Part shown: piece after piece, positions 27,984 to 36,289 of the stretch
Position numbering within the stretch: the first letter of the stretch is position 1
How the letters are laid out: each line of letters begins with the position of its first letter
From: Limnohabitans sp. Rim8
GTDB taxonomy: Bacteria; Pseudomonadota; Gammaproteobacteria; Burkholderiales; Burkholderiaceae_C
Assembly (NCBI GenBank): GCA_945897465.1
Contig: CAMDFK010000018.1
Coordinates: 1-64,000 of the forward strand
DNA: 64,000 nt
Direction of reading: 5' to 3'
Position numbers and translations under genes: made by a program
Notes under the pieces: model-generated
The model's input: only the letters and a program-made list of their open reading frames with translations
What the model was told of the DNA's origin: nothing
Databases searched by the model: none

Positions 27984-29882
27984 TCAGCGTTTCATTTTCC
28001 AGCTCAGGCCCAGCATGGTGGTACGCGGCAACTGGTTGTAGCCATAAGCCGTTTGGTAGCGGCTGTCGGTCGCGTTTTCCACCCGGCCAAACAGCGTCCA
28101 GTCGCGGCTCAGGCTGTAACGGGCGGTCAGGTCCAGCAAAGTGTTGCTGGTCAAGGCAGGCTTGCCTTCGATGTCGGGGCGAGCGCTGGTGTAGCGCAAA
28201 TTGCCGCCCAGCGACAACAAACCCAGCGATTGCGAGACCGAAACCGATGCCAGGGTCTTGGCTCGGCGCACCAGCTGCTGGCCTGTGGCCTCGTTCACCG
28301 GGTCTTGCAGCGACAAGCTGGCGCGCAAATCGGTCATGTGAAAGCGGCCGCTGTAGCTGGTTTCCAGGCCCTGGTTTTTGACACGGCTGACATTGCTGAA
28401 CTGAAAACTGCCCATGTCATACAAGAGCAGGTCTTTGGTGAGCGTAGAGAACCAGGTCGAGCGCAAGCGGTGTGGCCCTTGCGCCCACTGAACGCCCACC
28501 TCTTGTGTGTTCGCCGTTTCGGGCCGCAGGCTGGGGTTGCCACTGTAAGGGTCGAACAAATAACCCAGCGGGGGCACGTTGAAGGCCGTGGCGTGGCTGG
28601 CAATCAGTTTCCATTGGGCGTTCAGGTCATAGCCGTAACCCAGATACACCGAGTCTTTGGCCGACAGGTCCTGCACATCGTCACGCCGCAGGTTGAACTG
28701 AAGGTTGTGCGCCGAACGCTTGTAGACCACGCCGCCAAAGAATGCATGGGCTTTGCGCTTCCGCGACAGGCCCGACACGCCATCGGTGGCCATGTCGATG
28801 CCCTGGGTTTGTTGATCCAATCCGGCCGTCAACACCATCGAGGGCAGGTCCCACTGGTGCGTCCAAGACAGCATGCGGGTGCGGGTTTGGGCCTGCGTGG
28901 TGAACGAGTAGCCGCCCACGGTGGCCGTGTCGTTGCGCTCACGGGCGTCGGAAAAGTTCAAATGGCTGGACCACAGCGGCCCCAGCCGACCCGACCAATA
29001 CAGCGTGTGGCTGTCAAGCTGGGTACGGCCCTGATGCACATCGGACGGCACGGAAAAACTCCCCGGGACGTCGTAGTCAAACAGACCCTTGGAGTGGGTC
29101 GAGCGCACACCGAGCTTGTGGTCGGGGCTGAGTTTGTAGGACAGGTTCAGCGCATGGTTGTTGTTGCGGTAACCGTCGGTATCGGGGTTGGCGTTGGTCG
29201 TTTGCGACAAATGGGCCGCATTGATGCCGTCGGTACGAAGTCGCCCCACAAACACCGCATAAGCCATTGGGCCGACAGCGCCGTGCGTGCCCGCATTCCA
29301 GCGCTGGGTGCCCTGCGAGCCGCGCTCGGCGCTGGCATAAACAGTGGGCTGCCCTTGGCCTTGGCGCGTAAACACCTGGATCACCCCACCCACCGCACCG
29401 CTGCCGTGGATGGCAGACACGTTGCCGCGCACGATTTCAATCCGGTCCACCTGATCGAGCATGATGTGCTCCAGGCTCACGGCACCTGTGGTGTCTTGTT
29501 TGGTGACCGGCACGCCGTCGACCAGCACCAGCACCTGCAAGGACGCCGCGCCGCGCAAGAAGGCCGTGGCTTGCCCGCCCCGGCCACCCGTTTGGGTGAA
29601 CTGAAAGCCCGCCTCGCGCGACAGCAAGGTGGGCAAATCCAGCACCTGCGACTGCTCGATGGCGTCTCGCCCAAGCACCGTGGTGTGGGGCAAAACATCG
29701 GTCAAGATTTGCTCGGTGCGGCTGGCGGTGATCACCACCTCAGCCCCTGTGGTTTGCGCCAGAACCGCGCCACTGGCCAAGGACAACACGGCCATTGCCG
29801 AGGCTGAAAGTGCCGGAGTGAAAAGTGCAGTATTGAGAAATGGCAACGCCAAACGGCGCGCACGAATAGAACGATTTTTCAT
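27984..29882 (-). CDS. btuB: TonB-dependent outer-membrane cobalamin receptor
   Basis: 632-residue outer-membrane receptor. A signal peptide ends near GAVLAQ; the TonB box region reads AEVVITASRTEQ; the plug domain (about 60-165) contains FLRGAASLQVLVLVDGVPV and IEIVRGNVSAIHGSGAVGGVI; the 22-strand barrel ends with an aromatic-containing TMLGLSWKMKR. Length and motifs agree with BtuB. The cobalamin riboswitch in its leader and the downstream ABC genes give the substrate. It is the first gene of the uptake operon. Confidence 0.93.
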   Translation of the reverse strand: MKNRSIRARRLALPFLNTALFTPALSASAMAVLSLASGAVLAQTTGAEVVITASRTEQILTDVLPHTTVLGRDAIEQSQVLDLPTLLSREAGFQFTQTGGRGGQATAFLRGAASLQVLVLVDGVPVTKQDTTGAVSLEHIMLDQVDRIEIVRGNVSAIHGSGAVGGVIQVFTRQGQGQPTVYASAERGSQGTQRWNAGTHGAVGPMAYAVFVGRLRTDGINAAHLSQTTNANPDTDGYRNNNHALNLSYKLSPDHKLGVRSTHSKGLFDYDVPGSFSVPSDVHQGRTQLDSHTLYWSGRLGPLWSSHLNFSDARERNDTATVGGYSFTTQAQTRTRMLSWTHQWDLPSMVLTAGLDQQTQGIDMATDGVSGLSRKRKAHAFFGGVVYKRSAHNLQFNLRRDDVQDLSAKDSVYLGYGYDLNAQWKLIASHATAFNVPPLGYLFDPYSGNPSLRPETANTQEVGVQWAQGPHRLRSTWFSTLTKDLLLYDMGSFQFSNVSRVKNQGLETSYSGRFHMTDLRASLSLQDPVNEATGQQLVRRAKTLASVSVSQSLGLLSLGGNLRYTSARPDIEGKPALTSNTLLDLTARYSLSRDWTLFGRVENATDSRYQTAYGYNQLPRTTMLGLSWKMKR

Positions 29883-29963
29883 TTAAATCTAACAAGTCAA
29901 ACGCCCTCACCGCCTTCCCCGACAGTGCATGGGTTTACAACCCGCCTTGCGACAGGTCACCTT

Positions 29964-30180
29964 GTTGGCCGGTATCCGGGCTGGCAGAGCGACCTTCATC
30001 ACCTTCCCAGCCGCCTGTTTCAGGGTGGCCAGTGGTTTGAGATGAAAGCGGGGTTTTCGTTTGACTGAAAACCCGTCTGCTTACCGTTGCGGGGGCAGCG
30101 CAGGTTAGGTGAGCCTGGGTGGCGTCTCCCTTCTGCTTCCCGTTGAACTGCGCGCCGTGAACCGGCAGCGCGAGCACCAA
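29964..30180 (-). promoter_or_regulatory. Cobalamin (AdoCbl) riboswitch
   Basis: Leader element upstream of btuB. Reading the minus strand, the conserved blocks come in the right order: GGTGC at the 5' side, GGGAGACGCC, GCTGCCCCCGCAACGGTAAG, CCACTGG, GGCTGGGAAGG, and the B12 box AGCCCGGATACCGGCC. The last block ends about 80 bases before the btuB start, leaving room for a pairing that hides the start site. High B12 should therefore switch off uptake. The outer limits are set by eye and may be off by some bases. Confidence 0.93.
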
Positions 30181-30248
30181 CAACCCAGATTCTAGGCTCA
30201 AAGCAGCCGACAAACCTACAAAATCGTTAGGCCCGCTGCGCCACACCC

Positions 30249-30254
30249 TACAAT
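30249..30254 (+). promoter_or_regulatory. Probable -10 element for the zapA transcript
   Basis: TACAAT, with a weak -35 region upstream, would start transcription near 30261. That falls after the GTG at 30258 and before the ATG at 30282, so it supports ATG 30282 as the start of the next gene. Confidence 0.4.
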
Positions 30255-30281
30255 GATGTGAAATTCATTTTTTTGTTTGCC

Positions 30282-30509
30282 ATGGCCTCTTCCGACACCA
30301 TCGATCAAATCGCCGAGCGTGTGGACCATTTGCTGCTGCGCCACGAAGAGCTCCAACGCACCAATGCACTGTTAACCCAGCAAGTGCAAGCGCTGAGCTT
30401 GGAGCGCGACCAACTCAAGTCGCGCTTGGCCGCCGCCAGAGCCCGTGTCGATGCGCTCATTGAGCGGCTGCCTTCCACTGCCCCCGCATCGCCTGAGGCC
30501 TCCGCATGA
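30282..30509 (+). CDS. Small coiled-coil protein upstream of ZapA (ZapB-like, TIGR02449-type)
   Basis: A 75-residue protein that is almost wholly a coiled coil: heptads run from IDQIAERVDHLLLRHEEL through LERDQLKSRLAAARAR, then a Pro/Ala-rich tail. Proteins of this kind commonly lie next to zapA in proteobacteria and resemble the cell-division factor ZapB, but the function here is inferred from position. ATG 30282 is preferred over GTG 30258. Its TGA overlaps the zapA ATG (ATGA). Confidence 0.8.
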   Translation: MASSDTIDQIAERVDHLLLRHEELQRTNALLTQQVQALSLERDQLKSRLAAARARVDALIERLPSTAPASPEASA

Positions 30510-30841
30510 GCAACCAACAAATCGACGTCCAGATCATGGGACAAAGCTATATTTTGGGTTGCCCCGAAGGTGGTAAAGAACGCTTGTTGGGTGCGGTCCG
30601 CAAAGTGGACGAAGCCATGTGCAAGATCCGTGACGCTGGCAAGATCAAGGCCCGTGACCGGATTGCCGTTCTGGCTGCGCTGAATTTGGCTTTTGAGCAA
30701 AGTGAGGTCCCAGCAGCCTCCGAAAAGGACAGCACCAGCCCCCAGACTGCTGCTGATGTGTCACCCGATACACAGGCCAAGTTGGCTCAATTGCTTCAAC
30801 GCTTAGACCAAGTCATCGAGCAAGACGGCCAGTTGCTTTGA
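30506..30841 (+). CDS. zapA: Cell division protein ZapA
   Basis: FtsZ-ring stabiliser of 111 residues. The N-terminal globular part carries QIDVQIMGQSYILGCPEG and the C-terminal helix ARDRIAVLAALNLAFE forms the tetramer coiled coil, which here continues after a Ser/Thr-rich insertion (about 72-88) into KLAQLLQRLDQVIEQ. It is translationally coupled to the preceding coiled-coil protein and directly followed by 6S RNA, the usual zapA-ssrS arrangement. Confidence 0.92.
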   Translation: MSNQQIDVQIMGQSYILGCPEGGKERLLGAVRKVDEAMCKIRDAGKIKARDRIAVLAALNLAFEQSEVPAASEKDSTSPQTAADVSPDTQAKLAQLLQRLDQVIEQDGQLL

Positions 30842-30904
30842 AACTGTGAGCGAACTTGCTTCGGCCTGTACCTTTGGCGACGGCCAACGAAGTGGTTTAG
30901 CCCC

Positions 30905-30910
30905 TACAAT
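30905..30910 (+). promoter_or_regulatory. ssrS: Probable -10 element of the 6S RNA gene
   Basis: TACAAT ends 6 bases before the predicted 5' end of 6S RNA at about 30917. The -35 region is not convincing. Confidence 0.5.
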
Positions 30911-30916
30911 GACCAA

Positions 30917-31087
30917 GTCTGCAGTGCGTGCCGGGCTGTATATTTCCTTGAACCAATGCTCTTAGAGCCCGGGCTTGGTACATTGTCTGGTGAGCGTGAT
31001 CGTCTCGCGTCAGATGAACCCAACGCCAGTCTGCCCTCGCCCACCTGAACCCCGGTTCAGGATGCCGGTCCGGTGGCACTTGCAGAC
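30917..31087 (+). ncRNA. ssrS: 6S RNA
   Basis: About 171 bases that fold end to end into the long 6S hairpin. The ends GTCTGCAGTG and CACTTGCAGAC pair; the 3' half has CCACCTGAACCCCGGTTCAG and the conserved GATGCCGGTCCGGTGGC typical of betaproteobacterial 6S RNA, and the 5' half has TTCCTTGAACCAA. 6S RNA binds the sigma70 holoenzyme and damps housekeeping promoters in stationary phase. It sits after zapA as in many proteobacteria, but the 5-formyl-THF cyclo-ligase gene that often follows is absent. Ends may be off by a few bases. Confidence 0.9.
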
Positions 31088-31123
31088 ACCTTTAACGCCA
31101 TTTGAATTCATCGAGGAAATAGC

Positions 31124-31897
31124 ATGAGGTGGCTGCGCTATTCACACCAAGGCCATATAGGCATGGGTCAATTGGTCGGTGAAACCATTCATGTTCTCCA
31201 AGGCACTCTTTTTGACAATCCGCATCCCACAGGCGATACCTTGCTTGTTTCAGACGTTGAAATTCTGGCACCCTGCCAACCCACCAAAGTTTTGGCGCTT
31301 TGGAACAATTTCAAAACGGCTGCAGAAAAAAATGGATGGAGTGCCCCGTCAGAGCCACTCTACTTTCTTAAATCGCCCAACTCCTATTCACACCACCTTC
31401 AATCTGTGGCTCGACCCCAACCCGATGTAGGACGGGTGGTGTACGAAGCCGAGTTGGGTATCGTCATAGGTCGACGCGGTCGCGACATCCCACTTGAGGA
31501 AGCTGCAGGCTACATTTTTGGCTACACCTGTGTGAACGACGTCACGGCCATTGAACTGCTGAGATCCGACACCAGCTTTGAGCAATGGACACGCGCCAAA
31601 AATTTTGACGGCTTCACCCCTTTCGGTCCTTGGATAGAAACCGATTTGGATTGCGCGACGGCGACCGTGACCGCCAAAGTCAACGGACGAGAGCGACAAA
31701 ATTACCTTGTGAGTGACATGTTTTTCTCACCCCAAGAATTGGTTGCCAAACTCTCCAGAGGCATGACTTTGGAGCCTGGCGACATCATTTCTTGCGGCAC
31801 ATCCCTCGGGGCCATGCCTTGGCAAAATGATGCCGTTGTCGAAGTGAGCATTGAGGGCATTGGCACCCTCTCCAACACCATGAAAGCATCAGCATGA
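31124..31897 (+). CDS. Fumarylacetoacetate hydrolase family protein
   Basis: FAH-fold metalloenzyme of 257 residues. A short N-terminal domain precedes the core with KVLALWNNFKTAAEK, VYEAELGIVIGRRGRDI (the metal-binding Glu), GYTCVNDVTAIELL and NFDGFTPFGPWIE, and ends GDIISCGTSLGAMP. Family reactions include C-C bond hydrolysis, decarboxylation and isomerisation of 2-keto acids; which one applies is not clear. Its stop overlaps the PanE-like gene (ATGA), so the two are coupled. Base composition is visibly less GC-rich than the flanks. Starts at ATG 31124. Confidence 0.85.
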   Translation: MRWLRYSHQGHIGMGQLVGETIHVLQGTLFDNPHPTGDTLLVSDVEILAPCQPTKVLALWNNFKTAAEKNGWSAPSEPLYFLKSPNSYSHHLQSVARPQPDVGRVVYEAELGIVIGRRGRDIPLEEAAGYIFGYTCVNDVTAIELLRSDTSFEQWTRAKNFDGFTPFGPWIETDLDCATATVTAKVNGRERQNYLVSDMFFSPQELVAKLSRGMTLEPGDIISCGTSLGAMPWQNDAVVEVSIEGIGTLSNTMKASA

Positions 31898-32898
31898 GTT
31901 TGAACATTGCCATTGTGGGCGCAGGCGCCATTGGTGGTTACCTCGGGGTGAAATTGGCCTTGTCGGGTTGCAACGTCACCTTCATTGCGCGCGGAGAAAA
32001 CCTCAAAGCCATTCAAGCCAATGGCATGACGCTGACGCTAGAAGACGGCACATCTTTGCACGCCCCCCATGTCAAGGCCTGCACCATCGATGAAGCAACG
32101 CCTCACGACTATGTGTTTTTGACCATGAAGTCGCACCAGGTCAGCCCCGTGGCTGAACAAATTGGGCGACTGTGCCATGACCATACGGCTGTTGTGACCC
32201 TTCAAAACGGTGTGCCTTGGTGGTACTTTTACAACTTGGTTGGCGAGTACCAAAACCGTCAATTAACTTCCATTGACCCAGGTGGCGCTCAATGGCAACA
32301 CATCGGCCCTGAGCGGGTGATCGGCGCTGTGGTGTACCCCGCCGTTGAATTGGTCGCGCCTGGCGTGGTCAAACTCATTGAAGGCAATCGCTTTACTTTG
32401 GGCGAGCCCAGTGGCGATAAATCTGAGCGCGTGACCGCATTGGCGCAAGCCATGATTACCGCAGGCTTCAAGACGCCTGTGTCGACGGACATTCGCAGCG
32501 AGTTGTGGGTGAAACTTTGGGGCAACCTGACTTTCAACCCGGTGTCTGCCTTGACGCACGCCACGCTCGAAGACATTTGCAATTTTGATCTCACCCGCAA
32601 TTTGGCAGCCCGCATGATGGCGGAAGCCCAAACCGTGGGCGAAAAACTGGGCGTTCAATTCAAAATCAGCATCGACAAACGGATTGCAGGCGCGCAAGCC
32701 GTAGGCGCCCACAAAACATCCATGCTGCAAGACATTGAGCATGGCAAAGCATTGGAGTTGGAGGCGCTTTTAGGCAGCGTGATTGAGCTGGGCAAAATCT
32801 GCAACACGCCCACCCCCACACTCGACTCGGTTTACGCCATGACGCGCTTGCTCGAGCAGAGTGTTTTGAGAAAAGGCAGAGGTCTCAGCCTCGACTGA
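31894..32898 (+). CDS. 2-dehydropantoate 2-reductase family protein (PanE/ApbA-like)
   Basis: NADP-dependent ketoacid reductase of 334 residues. The Rossmann motif IVGAGAIGGYLG opens the protein; TLQNGVPWW contains the conserved Asn, LWVKLWGNLTFNPVSAL the catalytic Lys, and a Glu in HGKALELEALLG completes the site. It is longer than E. coli PanE (303), and its genetic company of an FAH hydrolase and an acyl-CoA ligase suggests a catabolic ketoacid reductase more than pantothenate synthesis; that is inference. Coupled to the gene before it. Confidence 0.85.
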   Translation: MSLNIAIVGAGAIGGYLGVKLALSGCNVTFIARGENLKAIQANGMTLTLEDGTSLHAPHVKACTIDEATPHDYVFLTMKSHQVSPVAEQIGRLCHDHTAVVTLQNGVPWWYFYNLVGEYQNRQLTSIDPGGAQWQHIGPERVIGAVVYPAVELVAPGVVKLIEGNRFTLGEPSGDKSERVTALAQAMITAGFKTPVSTDIRSELWVKLWGNLTFNPVSALTHATLEDICNFDLTRNLAARMMAEAQTVGEKLGVQFKISIDKRIAGAQAVGAHKTSMLQDIEHGKALELEALLGSVIELGKICNTPTPTLDSVYAMTRLLEQSVLRKGRGLSLD

Positions 32899-33072
32899 GC
32901 CTCTTGAGGAGCCACCGTCAGTGCCTGTTGGCACGATTAACCCCACACTGATGATCGGCCCCAAAGATTTTCTGAAACGCCTTTGCATCAATTGAGTCTT
33001 CCAAGTGACGCAATAGAATGATGCGTGGCTAATCGAGTTATACAACTAGAAAATCAATTTTTACATTTACCC

Positions 33073-34590
33073 ATGAAAACACTGATCGAACTTCTGGCGG
33101 CAGGAAATGCCCAAGCAATATGTCTGAGTGCGGCTCAAAGCACCCCCCTCTCCTATTCAGCCTTGCGACAATTGTCCCAGTATGTTCAAACGGCTTTCAA
33201 TCAAGTGGGCATAGGCCGCAACGATCGGGTTGCGATTGTTTTGCCCAACAGCCCTGAAATGGCCGCCAGTTTTGTCACTGTTGCTTGTTGCTGCACGTCA
33301 GCACCCTTGAACCCCAGCTACCGTGCCGATGAATTTGAGTTCTACCTGAATGACCTGAACGCCAAAGCCTTGGTCGTTGAAAAAGGTTCAAACAGCCCTG
33401 CCGTGGCCGTGGCCGTCAAAATGGGCATTGCGATCATTGAACTCGAACCCACACCCACCATGGGCGCTGGCTCTTTCACGCTGAACATGAACGGCCTCTC
33501 GCCAAAAAATGCACTGCATCCTGGTCAAGCTCAGCCAGACGACGTGGCCTTGGTGCTTCACACCTCTGGCACCACATCGAGCCCCAAAATTGTTCCACTG
33601 ACACACCGCAACGTGAGTGCTTCAGCGCAAAACATCGCTCAGAGCACGCGCTTTAGCAGTTCCGATCGCGGCTTGAATGTCATGCCTCTCTTTCACATTC
33701 ACGGATTGATTGCCGGCATCTTGGCGCCGCTGTCTCAAGGTGGTGAAGTTTTTTGCACCAGCGGCTTCAATGCCTTGAAGTTCTTCAGCCAAATGGACGA
33801 AGTCAAGCCCACTTGGTACACCGCTGTGCCCACCATGCACCAAGCCATTTTGTCCAGGTCAGCCCACAACAAAGAAATCATCGCAAGGGTGCCACTGCGA
33901 TTCATTCGTTCGTCTTCCTCTTCATTGCCACCACAGGTTTTGGCAGAGCTCGAAGCCACCTTCAAAGCCCCTGTGATCGAAGCTTATGGCATGACCGAAG
34001 CAGCCCACCAAATGGCTTGCAATCCGCTGCCGCCTGGCCAAAGAAAACCAGGTACCGTCGGCTTGGCAGCAGGTCCTGAGATCGCCATCATGAGTGCAGA
34101 GGGTGATTTATTGCCTGTCGGGAGCACTGGCGAAATTGTGATCCGCGGCAGCAACGTCACCCCTGGCTATGAGAACAACGACAAAGCCAACGCAGAAGCC
34201 TTCACCCATGGATGGTTCAGAACAGGCGACCAAGGCGTCTTGGATGCACAGGGCTATGTCAGCATCACAGGCAGGCTCAAAGAAATCATCAACCGCGGCG
34301 GTGAAAAAATCAGCCCGCGCGAAGTCGATGAAGTTTTGATGGACCACCCTGCAGTGGCACAGGTCGTGTGCTTTGGCATCCCGCATGACAAATTGGGCGA
34401 GGAAGTCGGCGCAGCGGTGGTCTTGCGCGAGGGCATGACGGCCACTGAGAAAGAACTGCGCGAATACACAGCAACACGTTTGGCCGATTTCAAAGTGCCG
34501 CGCAAAGTTTTACTGATGGATGAAATTCCCAAAGGGGCAACCGGTAAATTGCAACGCATTGGCATGGCGCAAAAGCTCGGATTGGCCTGA
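33073..34590 (+). CDS. Acyl-CoA synthetase (AMP-forming ligase)
   Basis: ANL-superfamily ligase, 505 residues from ATG 33073, which adenylates a carboxylate and joins it to CoA. The P-loop reads LVLHTSGTTSSPKIVPLTHRN, then VMPLFHIHGLIAGIL, EAYGMTEAAHQ, and GWFRTGDQGVLD; LKEIINRGGEKISP and the C-terminal catalytic Lys in KGATGKLQR are present. The sequence resembles oxalate-CoA-ligase-type (AAE3/Pcs60-like) proteins by recall, but the acid is unproved. GTG 33025 is an upstream alternative. It begins 174 bases after the PanE-like gene; TauE follows 5 bases later. Confidence 0.87.
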   Translation: MKTLIELLAAGNAQAICLSAAQSTPLSYSALRQLSQYVQTAFNQVGIGRNDRVAIVLPNSPEMAASFVTVACCCTSAPLNPSYRADEFEFYLNDLNAKALVVEKGSNSPAVAVAVKMGIAIIELEPTPTMGAGSFTLNMNGLSPKNALHPGQAQPDDVALVLHTSGTTSSPKIVPLTHRNVSASAQNIAQSTRFSSSDRGLNVMPLFHIHGLIAGILAPLSQGGEVFCTSGFNALKFFSQMDEVKPTWYTAVPTMHQAILSRSAHNKEIIARVPLRFIRSSSSSLPPQVLAELEATFKAPVIEAYGMTEAAHQMACNPLPPGQRKPGTVGLAAGPEIAIMSAEGDLLPVGSTGEIVIRGSNVTPGYENNDKANAEAFTHGWFRTGDQGVLDAQGYVSITGRLKEIINRGGEKISPREVDEVLMDHPAVAQVVCFGIPHDKLGEEVGAAVVLREGMTATEKELREYTATRLADFKVPRKVLLMDEIPKGATGKLQRIGMAQKLGLA

Positions 34591-34595
34591 GCTCC

Positions 34596-35408
34596 ATGGA
34601 AGCTCAAATCTTTTTGGAATTGGCACTGACTGGCGCCGTGGTTGGGTTCATGGCTGGATTGTTGGGTTTGGGCGGTGGCTTGATGATGGTTCCCGTGTTG
34701 AGTTTTTTGCTTGGCAACATGGGCGTTGCAGAGGACCTGACCATCAAAATGGCGATTGTGACGTCCATGTCGACGATTTTGTTCACATCGGTTTCAAGTG
34801 TGAGAACTCACCAAAAATTGGGGGCTGTGCGTTGGGACTTGGTCAAAGGATTAGCACCCGGCATCCTCTTGGGAAGCGCCATGGCCAGTCTTTGGATTTT
34901 TGTAGTCGTGAAAGGCGCCTTATTGGCCATGCTATTTGGTTTGTTTGTCTCTTTTTCTGCTTTTCAAATGTTCTTGGATAAGAAACCCAAGCCAACGCGT
35001 CAAATGCCAGGTTTTGCGGGCCAACTGGGCATGGGGGGTCTGATCGGCTTATTGTCTGGCTTGGTCGGGGCTGGGGGGGCTTTCGTGAGTGTGCCTTTGA
35101 TGACTTGGTGTAACGTGGCCATCCACAACGCCATCGGCACCAGCGCTGCTTTGGGATTCCCTATTGCGCTTGCGAATGTCACTGGCTTTGTCATCAGTGG
35201 CATGAAACTGGAGAATCTGCCAGCCTGGTCACTGGGTTATATCTGGTTGCCGGGCATGGCAGTCATTGCCTGTTTCAGCGTTGTGACCGCCCCTTTCGGT
35301 GCAAGAGCCGCACATCGACTGCCTGTGAAGAAACTGAAAAAGGTGTTTTCTTTCTTATTGGTGTTTCTTGCGGCCTATATGTTCCACAAAGGCTTCCAGG
35401 CCGCTTGA
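34596..35408 (+). CDS. TauE/SafE family permease
   Basis: Membrane protein of 270 residues with about eight segments, in two halves: GFMAGLLGLGGGLMMVPVLSFLL at the start, and GLIGLLSGLVGAGGAFVSVPLMTWC in the middle, the two-fold repeat that defines TauE/SafE transporters. Members move sulfite, sulfoacetate or other organic anions outward. Starting 5 bases after the acyl-CoA ligase gene, it may transport the acid that the cluster handles; this is inference. Confidence 0.86.
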   Translation: MEAQIFLELALTGAVVGFMAGLLGLGGGLMMVPVLSFLLGNMGVAEDLTIKMAIVTSMSTILFTSVSSVRTHQKLGAVRWDLVKGLAPGILLGSAMASLWIFVVVKGALLAMLFGLFVSFSAFQMFLDKKPKPTRQMPGFAGQLGMGGLIGLLSGLVGAGGAFVSVPLMTWCNVAIHNAIGTSAALGFPIALANVTGFVISGMKLENLPAWSLGYIWLPGMAVIACFSVVTAPFGARAAHRLPVKKLKKVFSFLLVFLAAYMFHKGFQAA

Positions 35409-35454
35409 TCCAAGGTCAGCCAGCGGCACCGACTCGGGCCTGTGACCTGACAAC

Positions 35455-36198
35455 TCAACGCAGCGCAATGCTGCCCGAAATGTTCACCACCACGCGTGAC
35501 TTGCCAGCCACCGCTGGCACCGGCGCCAATGCAGGCACGGCCATTTGTGCCATGGCCATGCGCGGCATGGGGATGCCCTCATCGGCCTCTTGCGCGCTGA
35601 CGCGAACCTCCCTGAGCGTATACGCCGCAAAGCCGAACTGCTGCGTCAGGGCCTGGGCTTTGCTCTGAAAACGCGCCACCGCCTCGGCTTGGATGCGCGA
35701 TTCGGCGGCTGTTTTTTGCTCTGGGCTCAGCTGCCAATCGATTTGGGCGACCGTGAGGTCTTGTAAGCGTGCTGCGAGCGTTGCGATCTGAACCGCATCA
35801 CGGCCTTGCAAGACCAGCTGTGCAGAGCCCGTCCAACCGTGGGTCTTACCCTCGCGGCCATAACGCGGCGACACATTCATCTTCCCCATGCTCACCTCCA
35901 CCCCACCTGGCTTGGCCAAGGGTGTGGCCACCGCCAAAGCATCAGACACCACGGCATTGAGCTGCGTTTGAACCGCCGGAGCTTGTAAGCCCTCTTTTTG
36001 AACCGCCAAGGTCATGACCAGCCAGTCTTGCACCACCTCGGTATACGCCGAGGTGCTCAAATGCAGGACCTGATGGGGCGCAGCCTGAACGGCAGGCGTC
36101 AAAGTCAGCGGCGGACTTTGCGCCAGTGCAGAGCCCCAAGTCAGGCCCAGAGCCGTCAGGCAGGCCAAGGCGATTACGGGAGTGGGTTTTGTTGTCAT
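35455..36198 (-). CDS. SIMPL domain (DUF541) periplasmic protein
   Basis: Exported protein, 247 residues from ATG 36198, which has AAGGA upstream. A signal peptide (ALACLTALGLTWGSALAQ) is followed by the DUF541 domain: LHLSTSAYTEVVQDWLVMTLAVQKEG, a central GWTGSAQLVLQGRD and the closing SRVVVNISGSIAL. Homologues include E. coli YggE, linked to oxidative stress, but no biochemical role is fixed. It faces the TauE gene tail to tail. Confidence 0.85.
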   Translation of the reverse strand: MTTKPTPVIALACLTALGLTWGSALAQSPPLTLTPAVQAAPHQVLHLSTSAYTEVVQDWLVMTLAVQKEGLQAPAVQTQLNAVVSDALAVATPLAKPGGVEVSMGKMNVSPRYGREGKTHGWTGSAQLVLQGRDAVQIATLAARLQDLTVAQIDWQLSPEQKTAAESRIQAEAVARFQSKAQALTQQFGFAAYTLREVRVSAQEADEGIPMPRMAMAQMAVPALAPVPAVAGKSRVVVNISGSIALR

Positions 36199-36289
36199 CG
36201 GGTTCCTTTCAGCCATTCAAGTCAAATCGATTGGCCGATTGTGAAGTCATCCACAGTCAAGCCCACCTGACGGACGCTGCTCTTTGGTG

